Below, in pieces: positions 7,728 through 16,491 of a DNA stretch of 64,000 nucleotides. The DNA lies in NCBI GenBank assembly GCA_902777275.1, contig CACYTI010000008.1, forward strand, positions 1 to 64,000. Direction: 5' to 3'. The position numbers and the translations under genes were made by a program. This DNA is from an uncultured Ruminococcus sp. Its GTDB lineage: Bacteria; Bacillota; Clostridia; Oscillospirales; Acutalibacteraceae. Position 1 is the stretch's first letter; each line of letters starts with the position of its first letter. The notes under the pieces were generated by a model. The model saw only the letters and a program-made list of their open reading frames with translations. It was not told where the DNA came from and ran no database searches.

Positions 7728-8756
7728 TTATTTAATTTTACCCTCAAAGAACTCGGGGATGTACTTTTTGATTGTGGGAAGCATACCTATCCCGTCGGGG
7801 GTGTGCGGCGGGAGCTGCCAGAAATCGTGGGCGCAGTAGGTGTTGCCCTCGATGATAGCGGGACCGTTGGGGGTAGTTGCCACGTCCCAGCCGACGTAAC
7901 GTATTTGCGGGGTGATTTTTGCCGCTTCGAGCACCATCTGAACAGCCTCTTTGACAAACGGGATCTTATAGCCCTGAATCTTTACATGGGTGTCGGGGTG
8001 CTCCTCGTAGATAATGCCCTTAAGCGTATCGCCCGAGTGCGCGGGATACTTCATAACTCCCGTTTCGGGGTCAACGGGCGTAAACAGGCAGTTGTTGTCG
8101 ATAATGCTGCCGCCGAGACCCATTTTCTGCACGATATAGAGCAAATGCGGCTCGCCGTCCTTGTCAATAACAGTGATGAAGCGCATGGAGTTAACAGCGT
8201 TGGGGTACAGCTTTTTGAGCGCGGGGTGCTGCTCGATGTTGTCCTCAAGAATACAGAAATCCTTTTCCTTCAGATAATCGTAGAGCTTGTCGAAGCTTTC
8301 AAAGTCGCTGATTCTGATCCTCTCGCAGCCGTGACCGCACTCCAAGTCCTGCATCTTGCAGAAAAGATATTCTCTGGTTGAGCAGAACTCGCGAACCTCG
8401 TCCTTTGTCGCCTCCTGAAACTGAATGAAGCCTCTGCCGAGGTATTTTTTATAGAGCTTGTTGAACTCGTCCTTGTTTTCAAGGAAGTGCGCGTAATCGT
8501 AGTCGTTCATAAACGTGTTGAACTTCTTGCTTATAAGACGGGTAACATATGTGGCGCGCTGCTCCTTGCTGAGGTTGTAAAACGCGAAAATCTGATAGTC
8601 GTAGTAGCCGGCGCCGTATTTTTTGGCGCAGTAAAGCATATCAAAGAAAATCTTGACCTTGTTTTTGCCGGAGCGCTCATGCACGGTTTTTACCGCCTGA
8701 GTCATTTTGCCGAGGCTCGCGTGTGAAATTATCTTAAAAATGTATCCCTTTGCCAT
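7728..8756 (-). CDS. ATP-grasp enzyme of the sugar-transfer-associated family
   Basis: A 342-residue protein resembling the ATP-grasp group annotated as sugar-transfer-associated (hexapeptide/polysaccharide neighbours). Visible features: an N-terminal helical region, then NSMRFITVIDKDGEPHLLYIVQKMGLGGSI and a C-terminal IIEGNTYCAHDFWQLPPHTP with the Glu/Asn pair that binds Mg-ATP in this fold. ATP-grasp enzymes join a carboxylate to an amine through an acyl phosphate. Start at ATG 8756, nine bases after AGGAG. It follows alanine racemase by 15 bp and is surely co-transcribed, so an amino-acid substrate linked to the D-Ala pool is a reasonable guess, not shown. Confidence 0.75.
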   Translation of the reverse strand: MAKGYIFKIISHASLGKMTQAVKTVHERSGKNKVKIFFDMLYCAKKYGAGYYDYQIFAFYNLSKEQRATYVTRLISKKFNTFMNDYDYAHFLENKDEFNKLYKKYLGRGFIQFQEATKDEVREFCSTREYLFCKMQDLECGHGCERIRISDFESFDKLYDYLKEKDFCILEDNIEQHPALKKLYPNAVNSMRFITVIDKDGEPHLLYIVQKMGLGGSIIDNNCLFTPVDPETGVMKYPAHSGDTLKGIIYEEHPDTHVKIQGYKIPFVKEAVQMVLEAAKITPQIRYVGWDVATTPNGPAIIEGNTYCAHDFWQLPPHTPDGIGMLPTIKKYIPEFFEGKIK

Positions 8757-8771
8757 CAATTACCACTCCTG

Positions 8772-9890
8772 TTAATACTCATAAATTCTCGGAACACGCT
8801 TTGAGATCCCGCAGACGATCTCATCGACGTTTCTGCCGAGCAAATCAGCCATCCACAGCACGCTCAGCTCGTCATCAAGCAGCGCCACGGCGTCGCCGCG
8901 CTTGACGTCATCAATATCCGTCACATCGACCATGAACTGGTCCATGCACACGCGTCCGATGATAGGCGCGGTCTTGCCGTTGATTTTTACCTTACCGGTG
9001 TTTGAAAGCTCACGGCTGTAGCCGTCGGCAAAGCCCACCGGGATAGTTGCTATCCTTGTGGGGCGTTTTGTCACAAACGTGCCGCCGTAGCCAACCTCGG
9101 TACCCTCGGGAACCTCTTTGACCATGACAACGTAGGTGTACCAGTGCATTACCTGACGGAAATCGGCTTCCGCCCATATCTCCTCGTCAACGGGACAAAG
9201 CCCGAAAAGGATATCTCCCGCGCGGACCGCGTCAAGCTGCGTTTCGGGGCGGAGCAGGATAGCGGGACTGTTTGCGACGTGCTTGCACGGGATTATTATT
9301 CCCGCGTCCTCAAGCCTCTCAAGCATTCTGATGTATTGTTCAAACTGAGCCTTCGCGCTCTCTCCGTCGGGCTCGTCCGCCCGGGCAAAGTGTGTGAACG
9401 CGCCGGTGATTTTCAGGTTTTCCAAATCGTTGATGCGTTGGATAAGCTCTACCGAACGCTCATCGCAGGCAAAACCTATGCGGCTCATGCCCGTGTCGAT
9501 CTTGATGTGAACGGGACAGGTTATACCGCTCCAGCGCGCCAGCATATTCAGCTTTTGCGCGGTGTCGTAGTTAAAAATTGCGGGAGTAAGGTTGTATTTT
9601 ATAATATTTTCAAGCTGACCGTCGCAGGTGTCGCCCAAAAGCAAAATCGGCTCCACGCAGCCCGCCTCGCGCAGCGAAGCGCCTTCCTCCCAAACCGCGA
9701 CGGCATAACGCTCTATTCCGCATTTTTTCAGTGTTGAATATATTCCCTTTTCGCCGTGACCGTAGCCGTCGCCCTTAAGCACCGCCATTATCTCAACGCC
9801 GTCTCCGATTATCTCGCGTATACGGCTGACGTTATGCTCAAGCGCGCTCAGGCTGACAACAGCCTCGGTTCTTTGCGCAAGCTTTCTCAT
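8772..9890 (-). CDS. alr: alanine racemase
   Basis: A 372-residue fold-type III PLP enzyme interconverting L- and D-alanine for cell-wall synthesis. The PLP lysine is in VLKGDGYGHG (family norm VKADAYGHG; the Ala/Asp positions are altered but Lys, Tyr and Gly-His-Gly remain). The C-terminal active-site tyrosine region GYGGTFVT, then IPVGFADGYSR and GRVCMDQFMVDV are typical. Preceded by GAGGTGCG. A two-hairpin leader element (9939-10013) lies about 50 bp upstream in the transcript. It is the first gene of an alr/ATP-grasp pair. Related serine racemases exist, but the motifs favour alanine. Confidence 0.93.
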   Translation of the reverse strand: MRKLAQRTEAVVSLSALEHNVSRIREIIGDGVEIMAVLKGDGYGHGEKGIYSTLKKCGIERYAVAVWEEGASLREAGCVEPILLLGDTCDGQLENIIKYNLTPAIFNYDTAQKLNMLARWSGITCPVHIKIDTGMSRIGFACDERSVELIQRINDLENLKITGAFTHFARADEPDGESAKAQFEQYIRMLERLEDAGIIIPCKHVANSPAILLRPETQLDAVRAGDILFGLCPVDEEIWAEADFRQVMHWYTYVVMVKEVPEGTEVGYGGTFVTKRPTRIATIPVGFADGYSRELSNTGKVKINGKTAPIIGRVCMDQFMVDVTDIDDVKRGDAVALLDDELSVLWMADLLGRNVDEIVCGISKRVPRIYEY

Positions 9891-9938
9891 TTACGCACCT
9901 CTGGTTATTATTTTTTCTTTTTTGGAATTTTCTATATC

Positions 9939-10013
9939 CCGCCGTTGATGAAGTGTTCCTGAAAATCAAACTCCTGCAAAGGCGGGCATGGGTGCAGCTT
10001 CAAGCTGCCTGCC
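9939..10013 (-). promoter_or_regulatory. two-hairpin leader element A, upstream of alr
   Basis: Read on the minus strand: a 7-bp hairpin (GCAGCTT-GAAGCTGC type), ACCCATG, then CCCGCC paired with GGCGGG across a roughly 35-nt insert ending CATCAAC. The same layout with related sequence occurs at 21888-21957 (minus, ahead of the amylase) and 25133-25195 (plus, ahead of the DtxR gene). A shortened relative is at 42523-42557. Conservation of stems with sequence change (GC changed to GU in one copy) supports RNA structure. Ligand, if any, unknown. Confidence 0.5.
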
Positions 10014-10091
10014 GAGAATGATTTTACCACATTTTTCTGTTTTTTACAATGTTGAAAAAGCACAGGAAATGGGGAGTTCAGGTCAAGGTTT

Positions 10092-10207
10092 TATAGGGAA
10101 TCTATAATAATTCAAAGTTGTGCAGAAGTGCGGAAGATTTGTGGCAAAATTATGCCGTGAAGATTCCGTGCTTATGCGCGACCGGGAATTGCTATAGGCT
10201 CCCTATA
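10092..10207. repeat. inverted repeat pair TATAGGGANNCTATA
   Basis: TATAGGGAATCTATA (10092-10106) and TATAGGCTCCCTATA (10193-10207) are near-perfect inverted copies (13/15) about 86 bp apart. They lie in the 470-bp gap between alr and the dnaD-type gene. Each half is itself a partial palindrome, as in operator pairs. Nothing else is recognised in this gap apart from leader element A. Confidence 0.4.
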
Positions 10208-10360
10208 GTATTTGTATCACATTATTATACGCGATATGTCGTTTTTTAAAATATTTTTAGTTTTATTTTTCTATTTTTCTTTTTTCTTATTTCAAATAAT
10301 GCACTTTATGATAGAATATAATTTATCACTTTTTACTTTTGAAATACAAAGGATGATAAA

Positions 10361-11380
10361 ATGTCAATTAAAATACATTTAGGGGCTTGGCGGTCGGTTT
10401 TTGCCGTGCCGTCAATGGTAGTTGACGAGGGGCTTAAATTTGCCGACGGAGTTAAGCTTAAGGTCCTGCTCTATGTGCTTCGCAACGCCGACTCCGATTT
10501 GTCACTTGAAGCTATTTCCAAATCGACGGGCGTGAACGTCACCGACATTCCCGAAGCTCTCGATTACTGGGTGAATATGGAGATCCTGCAAAAGAGCGAC
10601 CGCGTTTATTCGCCTGTTAATTCCGATAAAGAAATTAAAGAAACAAAAGCGCAGGATATTTCTCCAAAAGAAAAACCCGAGCCTGAAAAAATCTCCCAAG
10701 CCGTGAACGAACAGAAGCAGCGGTTCGTTGTAACAAAGCCGCAGAAGCCCGACTATGTTTTTACATCGCAGCGGCTGGCTGTTGACGAGGAGCTGAAAAT
10801 GCTTGTGGGAGAGGCTCAGACGGCGCTCGGCAAAACTCTTTCAAATTCCGACGTGGCGACTCTTCTCATGCTGAAGGACACCTGCGGTCTGGGCTCCGAC
10901 GTTATTCTCATGCTGCTCCAGTACTGCGTCAGCATTGACAAGCGCAATATGCACACGGTCGAGAAAATCGGTATTTCATGGGCAGACGAGGGAATCAACT
11001 CGGTTGAAGCGGCAGACAGCAAAATAGCGCGCGCCCACCATTCAAGCCGCTGCTTTTCGGTTGTATCGTCGGCGTTCGGTCTGCAAAATGCAGGCTCCCC
11101 CACCAAAAAACAGCTTGAATACAGCAGCAAATGGGTCGGCGAATGGAAGTTCTCGTCGCAAATGCTCCGCGAGGCATACGAGCGCTGCGTGGACACAAAG
11201 GGCGAGGTCAAATTCAACTACATTGACGGTATACTGAAAAAATGGGAGGCTCAGGGCATTAAGAATCCCGAGGACTTAAAGGCGAGCGAAACGGCAAAAT
11301 CAAAGCCCGCTCCAAAGCAAAACACCTCCTACGACATTGACGAGCTTGAAAAAATAGACACGCTTGACTTTATTGACTGA
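10361..11380 (+). CDS. DnaD-domain primosome protein
   Basis: A 339-residue protein with an N-terminal winged-helix region (about 15-90: FADGVKLKVLLYVLRNADSDLSLEAISKSTGV), a charged Lys/Glu linker (about 92-135), and C-terminal DnaD/DnaB_2-type domains. The segment ending FNYIDGILKKWEAQGIKNPED carries the conserved YIDGILKxW signature. In Firmicutes such proteins help load the replicative helicase during initiation and restart. The helicase-loader gene starts 8 bp after its stop, forming a two-gene primosome operon. Confidence 0.88.
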   Translation: MSIKIHLGAWRSVFAVPSMVVDEGLKFADGVKLKVLLYVLRNADSDLSLEAISKSTGVNVTDIPEALDYWVNMEILQKSDRVYSPVNSDKEIKETKAQDISPKEKPEPEKISQAVNEQKQRFVVTKPQKPDYVFTSQRLAVDEELKMLVGEAQTALGKTLSNSDVATLLMLKDTCGLGSDVILMLLQYCVSIDKRNMHTVEKIGISWADEGINSVEAADSKIARAHHSSRCFSVVSSAFGLQNAGSPTKKQLEYSSKWVGEWKFSSQMLREAYERCVDTKGEVKFNYIDGILKKWEAQGIKNPEDLKASETAKSKPAPKQNTSYDIDELEKIDTLDFID

Positions 11381-11388
11381 GGTGGATA

Positions 11389-12387
11389 ATGGGATACAGC
11401 AGCAGTGTATACAAAAGCGCGGAGGACAGGCTGGCTCAGAAGCGGCTTAACGCTCAGAAGCAGGCTGACGCGCGCCGCGAGGAAATATATAAAAGAATAC
11501 CCCGTGCAAGGGAGCTTGAACGGGAAATAGCGGGCTGCGGCACAGCGGCGGTCAGAACAGTTCTGCGCGGAGGCGACGTTGTCGAAGAAATGACGAAGCT
11601 AAAGGAAAAAAATCTCACCTTGCAGTCAGAGCTTAAAATGCTTTTGCGCGAAGCGGGCTACTCCGAGGACGTGCTGGAACCGCGTTACTCGTGCCCGAAG
11701 TGTTCCGACAGCGGCTATGTTGAAATCAATGGCAGAACCGTCATGTGCGGCTGCATGAAGCAGCAGCTCGCCGCCTGCGCCTGCGAGGAAATAAACCGCA
11801 TTGTCCCTCTGACGCTTTCTACCTTTGAGAGCTTTAAGGTTGACCGATACAGCAAAAATACCGACCCTAAAACCGGGATCGCTCCGTACTATCACATGGA
11901 AAAGATTTACAAATACTGCCGCGCTTACACGCAAAACTTCACACCAACATCAAAAAGTATTTTGATGAAGGGCGCGACGGGGCTCGGCAAAACCCACCTT
12001 TCTTTAGCGATAGCGAACGAGGTGATAAGGCGCGGCTACGGCGTGATGTACGTGTCGGCTCCCGAGCTTGTCATAAGGCTTGAACGCGAGCGATTCAGCC
12101 GCGGAGAGGACAACAACGACCTTCTCGAAATGCTGACCGGCTGCGATCTGCTGATCGTTGATGACCTCGGAACCGAGAATCACAGCGCTTTTACGGATTC
12201 GCAGGTATACACGATCTTCAACTCACGCTTTCTCAGCCGCAAGCCCGTTATCATAAGCACCAACCTGACGATGGCTGAAATGGAAAGGGACTACAGCAGC
12301 CGCTTCGTGTCAAGGATAAACGGAGCCGCACAGAAGCTTGACTTCCTCGGCGAGGATTTCAGGATAGGAATGAGAAACAAACAGTAA
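11389..12387 (+). CDS. DnaC/DnaI-type helicase loader ATPase
   Basis: A 332-residue AAA+ ATPase. N-terminal coiled coil (about 10-90), a zinc-ribbon-like cysteine set (C102, C105, C120, C122), then Walker A GATGLGKT (195-202), Walker B LLIVDDLGTE, and sensor ISTNL. The arginine-finger region is YSSRFVSRI. This matches DnaC/DnaI/IstB proteins that load the replicative helicase. Pairing with the DnaD gene immediately upstream favours chromosomal replication rather than a transposon IstB role. Confidence 0.9.
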   Translation: MGYSSSVYKSAEDRLAQKRLNAQKQADARREEIYKRIPRARELEREIAGCGTAAVRTVLRGGDVVEEMTKLKEKNLTLQSELKMLLREAGYSEDVLEPRYSCPKCSDSGYVEINGRTVMCGCMKQQLAACACEEINRIVPLTLSTFESFKVDRYSKNTDPKTGIAPYYHMEKIYKYCRAYTQNFTPTSKSILMKGATGLGKTHLSLAIANEVIRRGYGVMYVSAPELVIRLERERFSRGEDNNDLLEMLTGCDLLIVDDLGTENHSAFTDSQVYTIFNSRFLSRKPVIISTNLTMAEMERDYSSRFVSRINGAAQKLDFLGEDFRIGMRNKQ

Positions 12388-12391
12388 TCCA

Positions 12392-12423
12392 AAAGCGCAG
12401 CAGTTTTTCGACCGCTGCGCTTT
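12392..12423 (+). terminator. intrinsic terminator after the helicase-loader gene
   Basis: Stem AAAGCGCAGC / GCTGCGCTTT around a 12-nt loop, followed by TGTTTATTT. It lies between convergent genes and may serve both. Confidence 0.75.
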
Positions 12424-12455
12424 GTTTATTTCTGTATCGGCATTTTCGTTACCGC

Positions 12456-14888
12456 TTACCCTATAACAACATCAAACTCCGCAAGGTACATTTGCAGGCG
12501 GGTAGCGTCGGAAACGGTCACGTCGCCGTCCTTGTCAACGTCGGCGCAGACAAGCTGTTCGGCGGAAAGCTCTTTGAACTCGGCGAGATAGCTTTGTATT
12601 TCGGTGACGTCTTTTATATTAACGTCGCCGTCAAGATTCACATCGCCTATCTTCTGCTGATTAAGCGCGACAAACTTAAATCCGTTTGCCGTTGCGTAGG
12701 CTTCAGCGGCGGTTCCCTTGTATCCGTAAATCGTGAAATCCTCCGTCTTTCTGCTGGAACTGATATAGCCAAACGCCATCTCCCCTATCTGCGTAACGCT
12801 TTCGGGGATTGTAACGCTTTTCAGGTTCTTGCAGTAATAGAAAGCCGTGTCGCCTATGGACTCCACATCGCTGCCTATGGTCACGTTTTCAAGACCGTTG
12901 CAGCCGCGGAAGGCGGATACTCCGATATTTTCAACGCCGTCGGGAATCACAACGCCCGTCAGCGCGGAGCAGCCGTTGAACGCCTTGTCACCTATCTCTT
13001 TAAGGCTCTCGGGCAAATCAACGCCCGAAAGGCTCTTGCAGTAATGGAAGGACGCGGCTCCTACGCGCGTTATCCCCTCTTCGATAACAGCTTTGCCGAA
13101 ATTCTTGCCCCACGGCTGATAGTAAGTATAGGTATCGGTCTCGGGATGGTACTCGTAATCCTCTATATCATCCATCGCGCCCTGACCGTATATCGTCAGC
13201 ACGCCGCTGTCTAATCTCCAGCCGTAGCTGTTTGCGGGTCCCAGAGAAACAAAGGTCAGCCCGTTCTTATCCGCGTATTTTTCGGCAGCGGTACCGTCAT
13301 AACCGTAAACGGTCAATCTTGTAGAATAATAACTCGATTCCTTATCCCCATAATCCCAATAATATTCTTCATCAAATCCATAACCCAGGGCGCGCTCGCC
13401 TATTAATTTGACGCTTTTGGGAATTGTCACCGAATCAAGATTGTCACAGGTCAAAAACGCGTATTGTCCAATGGTTATTACGCCTTCCGGAATGGTGATC
13501 TCTGTTAAATTACAGCAATCCTCGAACGCGTTTTCCGCTATGCCGAGGGTGTCGTCTTTTAAATCTATGCTTGTGTATTCAGGCATATCGCCCTTGTATA
13601 CATAAGCGACCTTTCCGGCATAAACCAAACCGTCGGGCTGAGCCTTTAACCATTTGGTTCCGGAAAACGCGCAATTTCCAACATATTTTAAACTGTCGGG
13701 AAATGTGATATTCTTCAGGTTGCTTTCGGATAAGGCAAACGAGGCGACAGAAACGGTTCCGTCGGGAATAACAAGGCTGTCGGGACACGAGCCCTTGTAA
13801 TCATAAAGCACCTTGCCCGCCCAAACAATACCGTCAGGCTGAGCTTCATACCAGGCGGTGTTATACAGCGCGTCTCTTCCCACACAATAAAGTCTGTCCG
13901 GAAAAGCAATGTCCGTCAGGCTTTCGCAGTTGCAAAACGCCCGCTCGCCGACAGAGGCAAGCCTGCCCGATAACTTGATTCTGGTAAGCTTTTTGCAGTT
14001 AAAGAAAGCCCCCTCGCCGACAGAGGTAACGCTGCCCGGAATATCAATACTTGTTAGACTGCTGCAATGGATAAACGCTTTTTTTCCGATGTAAGTCACA
14101 CTTTCGGAGATCTCTACGCTTTCCAAATCGTAGTGCAGCGCAAACGCGCAATCATTTATTCCCGTAACGCCGGACATAATAACGACCTTTTTCACCTTAG
14201 AGTCGTCCCATGGGTGTCTTATAACATAATCATCGTCATAAAAGAACCTGAAATTACCCATTTCGCCGTTACCGCTTATTGTAAGAACACCGTTCTTGTC
14301 AAGCGCCCATGTACAGTCGCCGGTCACGCCTGTCACGGGATCGGATTCGTTTTCTTTAAAATACAAGCCGTTTTCAGCCGCGTATTCCTCGGCATAGGAA
14401 CCCCTTTTTCCGATAACGGTAAAATACCTGTCATAATAATAGTAATCATCACTGAAATCATAAAGGCTGCCGACAGCGTATGCTCCGATTCTCACAACAC
14501 TCTCGGGGATATACATACTTTCCAAGTCCTCGCAGTTCGCGAAAGCGTAGTTGCCGATCTCTTTTACGCTGTCTGATATTTCTACACTTGTTAAGCTATA
14601 GCAGCTTTCAAAGGCTTTTTTGCCGATATAAGTTACGCCGTTGTTGATAACAACGCTTGTAACGGAATGCCCCCAAGGTCCCGACTCGGTGTAATTGGCC
14701 ATTTTGCCGCTGCCGCTTATCGTCAGCACACCGTTATTGTCGAGCTTCCAGGTGCAGTCGCCCGTTGAGCCGCTTTTAGCTCCCACGCTCTGCGACGTCT
14801 GAGCCGCCGAAACCGACAACGGAACGGCTGAGATCAGCAGCATTGCCGCAAGCAGAACAGCCGCGATTATTTTGAATCTCTTTTTCAT
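12456..14888 (-). CDS. secreted BspA-like leucine-rich repeat protein with dockerin
   Basis: An 810-residue protein. Signal peptide at 1-30 (MKKRFKIIAAVLLAAMLLIS...), then many LRR_5 (BspA/TpLRR) repeats of the form LTSVEISDSVKEIGNYAFANC in three blocks. Each block is introduced by a short GDCTWxLDxNGVLTISGxG module. The end (about 745-810) is a type I dockerin with duplicated calcium loops, GDVNLDGDVNIKDV and ADVDKDGDVTVSDATRLQ. Dockerins plug into cohesins of a scaffoldin, so this protein is probably cell-surface or cellulosome/amylosome attached. Start at ATG 14888 after AGGAGG. Substrate unknown. Confidence 0.9.
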   Translation of the reverse strand: MKKRFKIIAAVLLAAMLLISAVPLSVSAAQTSQSVGAKSGSTGDCTWKLDNNGVLTISGSGKMANYTESGPWGHSVTSVVINNGVTYIGKKAFESCYSLTSVEISDSVKEIGNYAFANCEDLESMYIPESVVRIGAYAVGSLYDFSDDYYYYDRYFTVIGKRGSYAEEYAAENGLYFKENESDPVTGVTGDCTWALDKNGVLTISGNGEMGNFRFFYDDDYVIRHPWDDSKVKKVVIMSGVTGINDCAFALHYDLESVEISESVTYIGKKAFIHCSSLTSIDIPGSVTSVGEGAFFNCKKLTRIKLSGRLASVGERAFCNCESLTDIAFPDRLYCVGRDALYNTAWYEAQPDGIVWAGKVLYDYKGSCPDSLVIPDGTVSVASFALSESNLKNITFPDSLKYVGNCAFSGTKWLKAQPDGLVYAGKVAYVYKGDMPEYTSIDLKDDTLGIAENAFEDCCNLTEITIPEGVITIGQYAFLTCDNLDSVTIPKSVKLIGERALGYGFDEEYYWDYGDKESSYYSTRLTVYGYDGTAAEKYADKNGLTFVSLGPANSYGWRLDSGVLTIYGQGAMDDIEDYEYHPETDTYTYYQPWGKNFGKAVIEEGITRVGAASFHYCKSLSGVDLPESLKEIGDKAFNGCSALTGVVIPDGVENIGVSAFRGCNGLENVTIGSDVESIGDTAFYYCKNLKSVTIPESVTQIGEMAFGYISSSRKTEDFTIYGYKGTAAEAYATANGFKFVALNQQKIGDVNLDGDVNIKDVTEIQSYLAEFKELSAEQLVCADVDKDGDVTVSDATRLQMYLAEFDVVIG

Positions 14889-15067
14889 AAACAAGCCTCC
14901 TGTAAAAGCAAATTATTTGTGAGCGCAGATAATACGCTCCAACCTATCGGTATCATCATATCATACTAAAAAGAAAAAAGCAATCCAAAAAAATCTGCCG
15001 GTTTTTTGCAGTTTTGCACAAAGCAAATGTTTTTTGCTGTTCTTTCAAAAAAATTTTAAAAATGCTA

Positions 15068-15096
15068 TTGACAAATCGGATTTTTTGGTTTATAAT
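15068..15096 (+). promoter_or_regulatory. promoter of the tRNA pair
   Basis: Consensus TTGACA (15068-15073), 17-bp spacer, TATAAT (15091-15096), about 33 bp ahead of tRNA-Gln. Confidence 0.85.
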
Positions 15097-15128
15097 AATT
15101 AACGTTGCATACGAGATGTAACAGATTG

Positions 15129-15202
15129 TGAGGAATAGTGTAACGGTAGCACGACAGACTCTGACTCTGTTTGTTGGGGTTCGAATCCCTATTCCTCAGC
15201 CA
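15129..15202 (+). tRNA. tRNA-Gln (CTG anticodon)
   Basis: A full cloverleaf: acceptor TGAGGAA / TTCCTCA, D-arm with GTAACGGTAGC, anticodon arm ACAGA-CTCTGAC-TCTGT giving anticodon CUG (codon CAG), T-arm GGGGTTCGAATCCC, discriminator G and encoded CCA. The U1-A72 first pair is typical of tRNA-Gln. Confidence 0.95.
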
Positions 15203-15233
15203 ACAGCCTCGAATACATCGGGGCTATTTTTTT

Positions 15234-15310
15234 CGAGGTGTAGCGCAGTTTGGTAGCGCACATCGTTCGGGACGATGGAGTCGCAGGTTCGAATCCTGTC
15301 ACCTCGACCA
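15234..15310 (+). tRNA. tRNA-Pro (CGG anticodon)
   Basis: Acceptor CGAGGTG / CACCTCG, discriminator A and encoded CCA, D-arm AGCGCAGTTTGGTAGCGC, anticodon arm CATCG-TTCGGGA-CGATG giving anticodon CGG (codon CCG), T-arm CAGGTTCGAATCCTG. It is 31 bp downstream of tRNA-Gln and shares its promoter. Confidence 0.95.
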
Positions 15311-15316
15311 CAGCGA

Positions 15317-15350
15317 AAATCCTGTCGGCAAAAGTCGGCAGGATTTTTTT
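15317..15350 (+). terminator. terminator of the tRNA pair
   Basis: Stem AATCCTGTCG / CGGCAGGATT with one G-U pair, followed by seven T. It isolates the Fic gene from the tRNA transcript. Confidence 0.8.
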
Positions 15351-15394
15351 CGCTTTTTCGCATTATCTATTATTTAAATTGGAAGGTGATCAGC

Positions 15395-16162
15395 TTGACA
15401 GATTACGAAATCTCGCTTGAGCTATGGCAAAAGCGCAACATTCAAAATGACGCAGAACTTGCCGAGGCTTTGAACGGTCACAGCATTGCCTTTGCATATC
15501 ATTCGGGTAAAATCGAAAATGAAAAGATCACCTACCATGATACCCGCGAGATTTTTGAACATGACGGCGTGACCGCCTATACAGGCGACCTTCGGACGCT
15601 TTTTGAGATCCGTAATGCAAAAGACGCGAATGAATTGCTGTTGAATGCATTTAATGAGCGGAGACCACTTGACGAAGAGCTCATCAAAGAGTTTCAGTTT
15701 CAGCTTACGAAAAACACCTACGACACAAGACGGTGGAAAATAGGTGAACGTCCGGGCGAATACAAGAAACATGATTTTATAACGGGCAGAGAAGAAGTCG
15801 GCGCTTCTCCCGAGGATGTTGCCGAGGAAGTTAGCGAATTGCTCTTTGAAATTCAGGATATTCCCAATGAAAAAGCTATGACTGCCGCTGCGTACTTCCA
15901 CGTCAAGCTTGAGAATATCCATCCCTTCGCCGATGGCAACGGACGTGTCGGACGGCTGACAATGAATTATTTTCTCCTTCTGCATAACCACCCGCCGATA
16001 GTTGTTCACGAGGAAGATCGCCGCGAATACTTTGAGGCGCTGGAAGCATGGGATACCGGACAAGACCTTGCCCCTATGATTGAATTTTTGAAAGCACAGA
16101 CTGTCAAAACTTGGCAGAAGCAAATTAAGAGGAATGCAGATATTGCTTCTGCGGACGGCTAA
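15395..16162 (+). CDS. Fic-family adenylyltransferase with N-terminal inhibitory helix
   Basis: A 255-residue Fic protein. The full catalytic motif HPFADGNGRVGR is at residues 176-187; the invariant His starts the transfer of AMP (or another nucleotide) to a hydroxyl of a target protein. An N-terminal SGKIEN at 37-42 matches the [S/T]xxxE[G/N] inhibitory helix, so this is a class II, self-inhibited Fic. Start is the TTG at 15395 because GGAAGGTGAT ends 4 nt before it; a GTG at 15386 is possible. No separate antitoxin is next to it, as expected for class II. Target unknown. Confidence 0.9.
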   Translation: MTDYEISLELWQKRNIQNDAELAEALNGHSIAFAYHSGKIENEKITYHDTREIFEHDGVTAYTGDLRTLFEIRNAKDANELLLNAFNERRPLDEELIKEFQFQLTKNTYDTRRWKIGERPGEYKKHDFITGREEVGASPEDVAEEVSELLFEIQDIPNEKAMTAAAYFHVKLENIHPFADGNGRVGRLTMNYFLLLHNHPPIVVHEEDRREYFEALEAWDTGQDLAPMIEFLKAQTVKTWQKQIKRNADIASADG

Positions 16163-16227
16163 AATACGCAACTTCACATCCACAAAGCTTTTTCGTGAAA
16201 AACATCTTTTTGGTCGGCAAGGACAAC

Positions 16228-16260
16228 GGAGGCGGTTTTTACCGCCTCTTTTCTTTTTTC
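16228..16260 (+). terminator. terminator after the Fic gene
   Basis: Stem GAGGCGGT / ACCGCCTC with a four-T loop, followed by a T-rich run (TTTTCTTTTTTC). Confidence 0.8.
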
Positions 16261-16369
16261 TTCTATTCAAAACCGATAAAACACCGAAAAATTTTGAAAT
16301 AATCAGCCGAATGCGAATTGAGTTTCGTGTTCGGCTGATTGTTTTATATGTGCATTTGTAAATACAGGC

Positions 16370-16452
16370 ATGACAAAGGCGGACAGCCTGAACTGTCCGC
16401 CTGCTTGCAGGGCAACGGCTTAAATCAAAGCATCCTTATCGGATTCAGCCTG
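16370..16452 (+). repeat. dispersed hairpin repeat, copy 2
   Basis: Matches the repeat at 14-99 in the same orientation, including the perfect GGCGGACAG / CTGTCCGCC hairpin and the CATCCTTATCGGATTCAGCC tail. It lies between the Fic terminator and the amylase 3' end. Here it precedes no plus-strand gene, which argues against a dedicated 5' leader role. Confidence 0.6.
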
Positions 16453-16491
16453 ACGCCTCTCCCTTTTTGTATGAATTATTGTCCTTTTAAT

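Noticed and set aside
11389-12387. IstB-type transposition helper
   Set aside because: The ATPase is of the same family, but no istA is adjacent and it is operon-linked to a DnaD-domain gene.
15129-16162. Genomic island integrated at the tRNA genes
   Set aside because: A Fic gene follows the tRNA pair, but no repeated tRNA 3' end, integrase or composition shift was found downstream.
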